Source: Saccharomycopsis fibuligera x Saccharomycopsis cf. fibuligera (taxonomy: Eukaryota > Ascomycota > Saccharomycetes > Ascoideales > Saccharomycopsidaceae). Taken from it: 64,000 nt of DNA. Both the position numbers and the translations under genes were made by a program. The notes below the pieces were generated by a model. That model searched no databases, was not told the origin of the DNA, and was given only the letters and a program-made list of their open reading frames with translations. The stretch lies in NCBI GenBank assembly GCA_001936135.1, contig CP012814.1:744001-808000 (forward strand), read 5' to 3'. Shown piece by piece: positions 63,001 to 64,000 of the stretch. Within the stretch, counting starts at the first letter, position 1. The number at the start of each line of letters is the position of its first letter.

Positions 63001-63087
63001 AATGAGTCCATCACAAACCTCCCAAACTCCACCGAAGATGATCCCATGACTGAGACTCAGCTGTCAACTTCCCCTGGACACTCATGA
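60046..63087 (+). pseudogene. LINE ORF1 (nucleic-acid-binding, two CCHC knuckles), frame-broken
   Basis: The first frame (60046-60636) is a Pro/Ser/Thr-rich acidic segment starting MNPSNEIPNDTSPYSSEYP. The second (about 60660-63087) carries the folded part (VFQTKFKWARIYDSEHFPFD onward), and then two zinc knuckles of form C-x2-C-x4-H-x4-C (CTACGSNSHTRYSC and CVICKKENHIASVC at about 62000-62090), and a Ser/Thr/Pro-rich acidic tail. The two frames are out of register across a run of A-rich sequence at 60605-60662, including a 12-base A-run. The second frame has no early ATG, so the two must once have been one ORF of about 1010 codons. It uses several CTG codons, unlike SEC26. The stop overlaps the ORF2 start. 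Confidence 0.8.
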
Positions 63088-64000
63088 TTATGCCTGAATT
63101 GAAAATACTCACACAAAATATAGAAAATACTCCCTTACAGAACGATCCGCTCCCGAGTATATTTAAAAAATATGATATCATACTCTTGCAAGAAGTCAGG
63201 AAAGGTGAAAAGTATCACCACTCAAATCCTGACAAACAACTTATCACTAACAAAGCTTCAAATCCACGAACAGGTGTACTCATCACAAAAAAGACTAAAA
63301 TACTCAAAAAAATATACTTGACGTTTTATGTCCGGCATCTAAAGCCAAGCACAAAACAGACATTATTATAGAAGTAACACCAAAAATATACTACTGGATC
63401 ATAAATATATATAATCCCACCGGTGAGAAAAAAAGAGCACAAGTGTTTCTTCAAAACGCCATTAGCAATGCACTACAAGATTATCGAAGAACTTTTAGAG
63501 AACAGTATCCAACCGCACATCTCTATATCATTTTTGCGGGTGACTTTAACAATGTCGTGGATATGCAAGAAATGGGTAGCCGTATCCAACATGCTCCAGA
63601 CACTAAAGACACCAAACAAATACGAAACTTATTGAGGGCACTCATCGACAACAACAATTTGACAGATGTTTACCGCCGACGCAGCCTACATAACATAAAA
63701 CAATCCTTCAGTAACAGAGCTACCAACGGACATGAGGAAAGCAACAGAATGCTAAATAGATTCTATGTCAGTAATGAATTGGTCAGAAACGACAAAGTTC
63801 GTCTCTGGATGCTACAGAAGAACCATTTGAAGGGATCTTCCCATAAATCGCTTGTTTTGAAACTTGTCCATCCCCTGACTGAGCTCCCAGCTCGGTTCAG
63901 ACTTACCGATAAAATGTTACGCAGTATATTACAACTTCATATCCCAGCCTCACTCACATCAACAAGCGAAATAATCATTTTTGTTCGAAACCATTTGCAG
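63084..64000 (+). pseudogene. LINE ORF2, APE endonuclease domain, incomplete at window end
   Basis: It starts at the ATG at 63084, in a 4-base ATGA overlap with the ORF1 stop. The N-terminus shows TQNIEN and IILLQEVRKGE, the metal-binding endonuclease motifs. After a frame change near 63310-63330 the reading goes on as DVLCPASKAKHKTD, then IYNPTGEKK, AGDFNNV (GDFN motif) and GSSHKSLVLKLVHP, the counterpart of the SDH motif, in which the Asp is Ser here. The reverse transcriptase would lie beyond the window. At least one frameshift and the altered SDH motif suggest a dead copy. Confidence 0.8.

Larger units (their letters stand above)
59945..64000 (+). mobile_element. LINE (non-LTR retrotransposon), 5' part, L1-like/Zorro-type
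   Basis: Two-ORF non-LTR element in plus orientation, cut by the window end. About 100 bases separate the tRNA-Lys 5' end from the first ATG (60046), which may be the element's 5' UTR. ORF1 has a low-complexity N-part and two CCHC zinc knuckles. ORF2 begins with an APE-type endonuclease. Domain order and knuckles fit the Zorro group known from Candida, but this is judged by architecture only. Each ORF is broken by frameshifts, so this copy is probably inactive. Confidence 0.85.

Overview
The window is nuclear DNA of a budding yeast (Saccharomycotina). Genes are compact, mostly intronless and AT-rich. They match yeast families such as ECM32, SEC26, QDR3, MDM10, NUP42, OPI1 and NOP7. Three things point away from Saccharomycetaceae and towards the CUG-Ser group. 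A peroxisomal uricase is present. IND1, a complex I assembly factor absent from complex-I-less yeasts, is present. I found no CTG codon in the 981 codons of SEC26, which suggests strong CUG avoidance. The CUG decoding itself cannot be proven from this window.

Layout. 1-19.5 kb: BET4 (three introns), ECM32, GOR1, GCV1, a four-TM Fig1-like gene, SEC26, MIA40 (one intron), a secreted repeat protein, IND1 (with a first exon that is easy to miss) and tRNA-Asp. 19.5-23.65 kb: a 4 kb gene desert with two LINE remnants in opposite orientation. 23.65-58.4 kb: NFU-type Fe-S protein, OPI1, QDR3, a GH5-like protein, NUP42, a TCD-type dehydratase, LEU5, a FAM210/NAT2-like protein, uricase, MDM10, RPN3, tRNA-Pro, DAS2 (two introns), an unknown small protein, VMA21, NOP7, MED18 and a thioredoxin. 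58.4-64 kb: a LINE 3' fragment, tRNA-Lys, then the 5' part of a larger LINE (5' leader, ORF1, start of ORF2) that runs off the window end.

Functional themes. Several genes serve mitochondria: GCV1, MIA40, IND1, the NFU protein, LEU5, MDM10, NAT2-like, TCD and probably the thioredoxin. Others are single-copy housekeeping genes of trafficking (BET4, SEC26, VMA21), nuclear export (NUP42), the proteasome (RPN3), ribosome biogenesis (NOP7) and transcription (MED18, OPI1). No operon-like logic is expected. Recognisable promoter motifs include PAC and RRPE upstream of NOP7 and a PACE-like site upstream of RPN3.

Most notable: LINE copies sit beside two different tRNA genes, and the larger one has a stop-start ATGA overlap between ORF1 and ORF2. 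Introns show a consistent branch-point/first-AG grammar that includes two AAG acceptors. The GH5-like protein has lost its predicted acid/base glutamate. The NFU protein lacks the usual N-terminal domain. A Kex2-processed secreted protein carries PQ-rich pentapeptide repeats.
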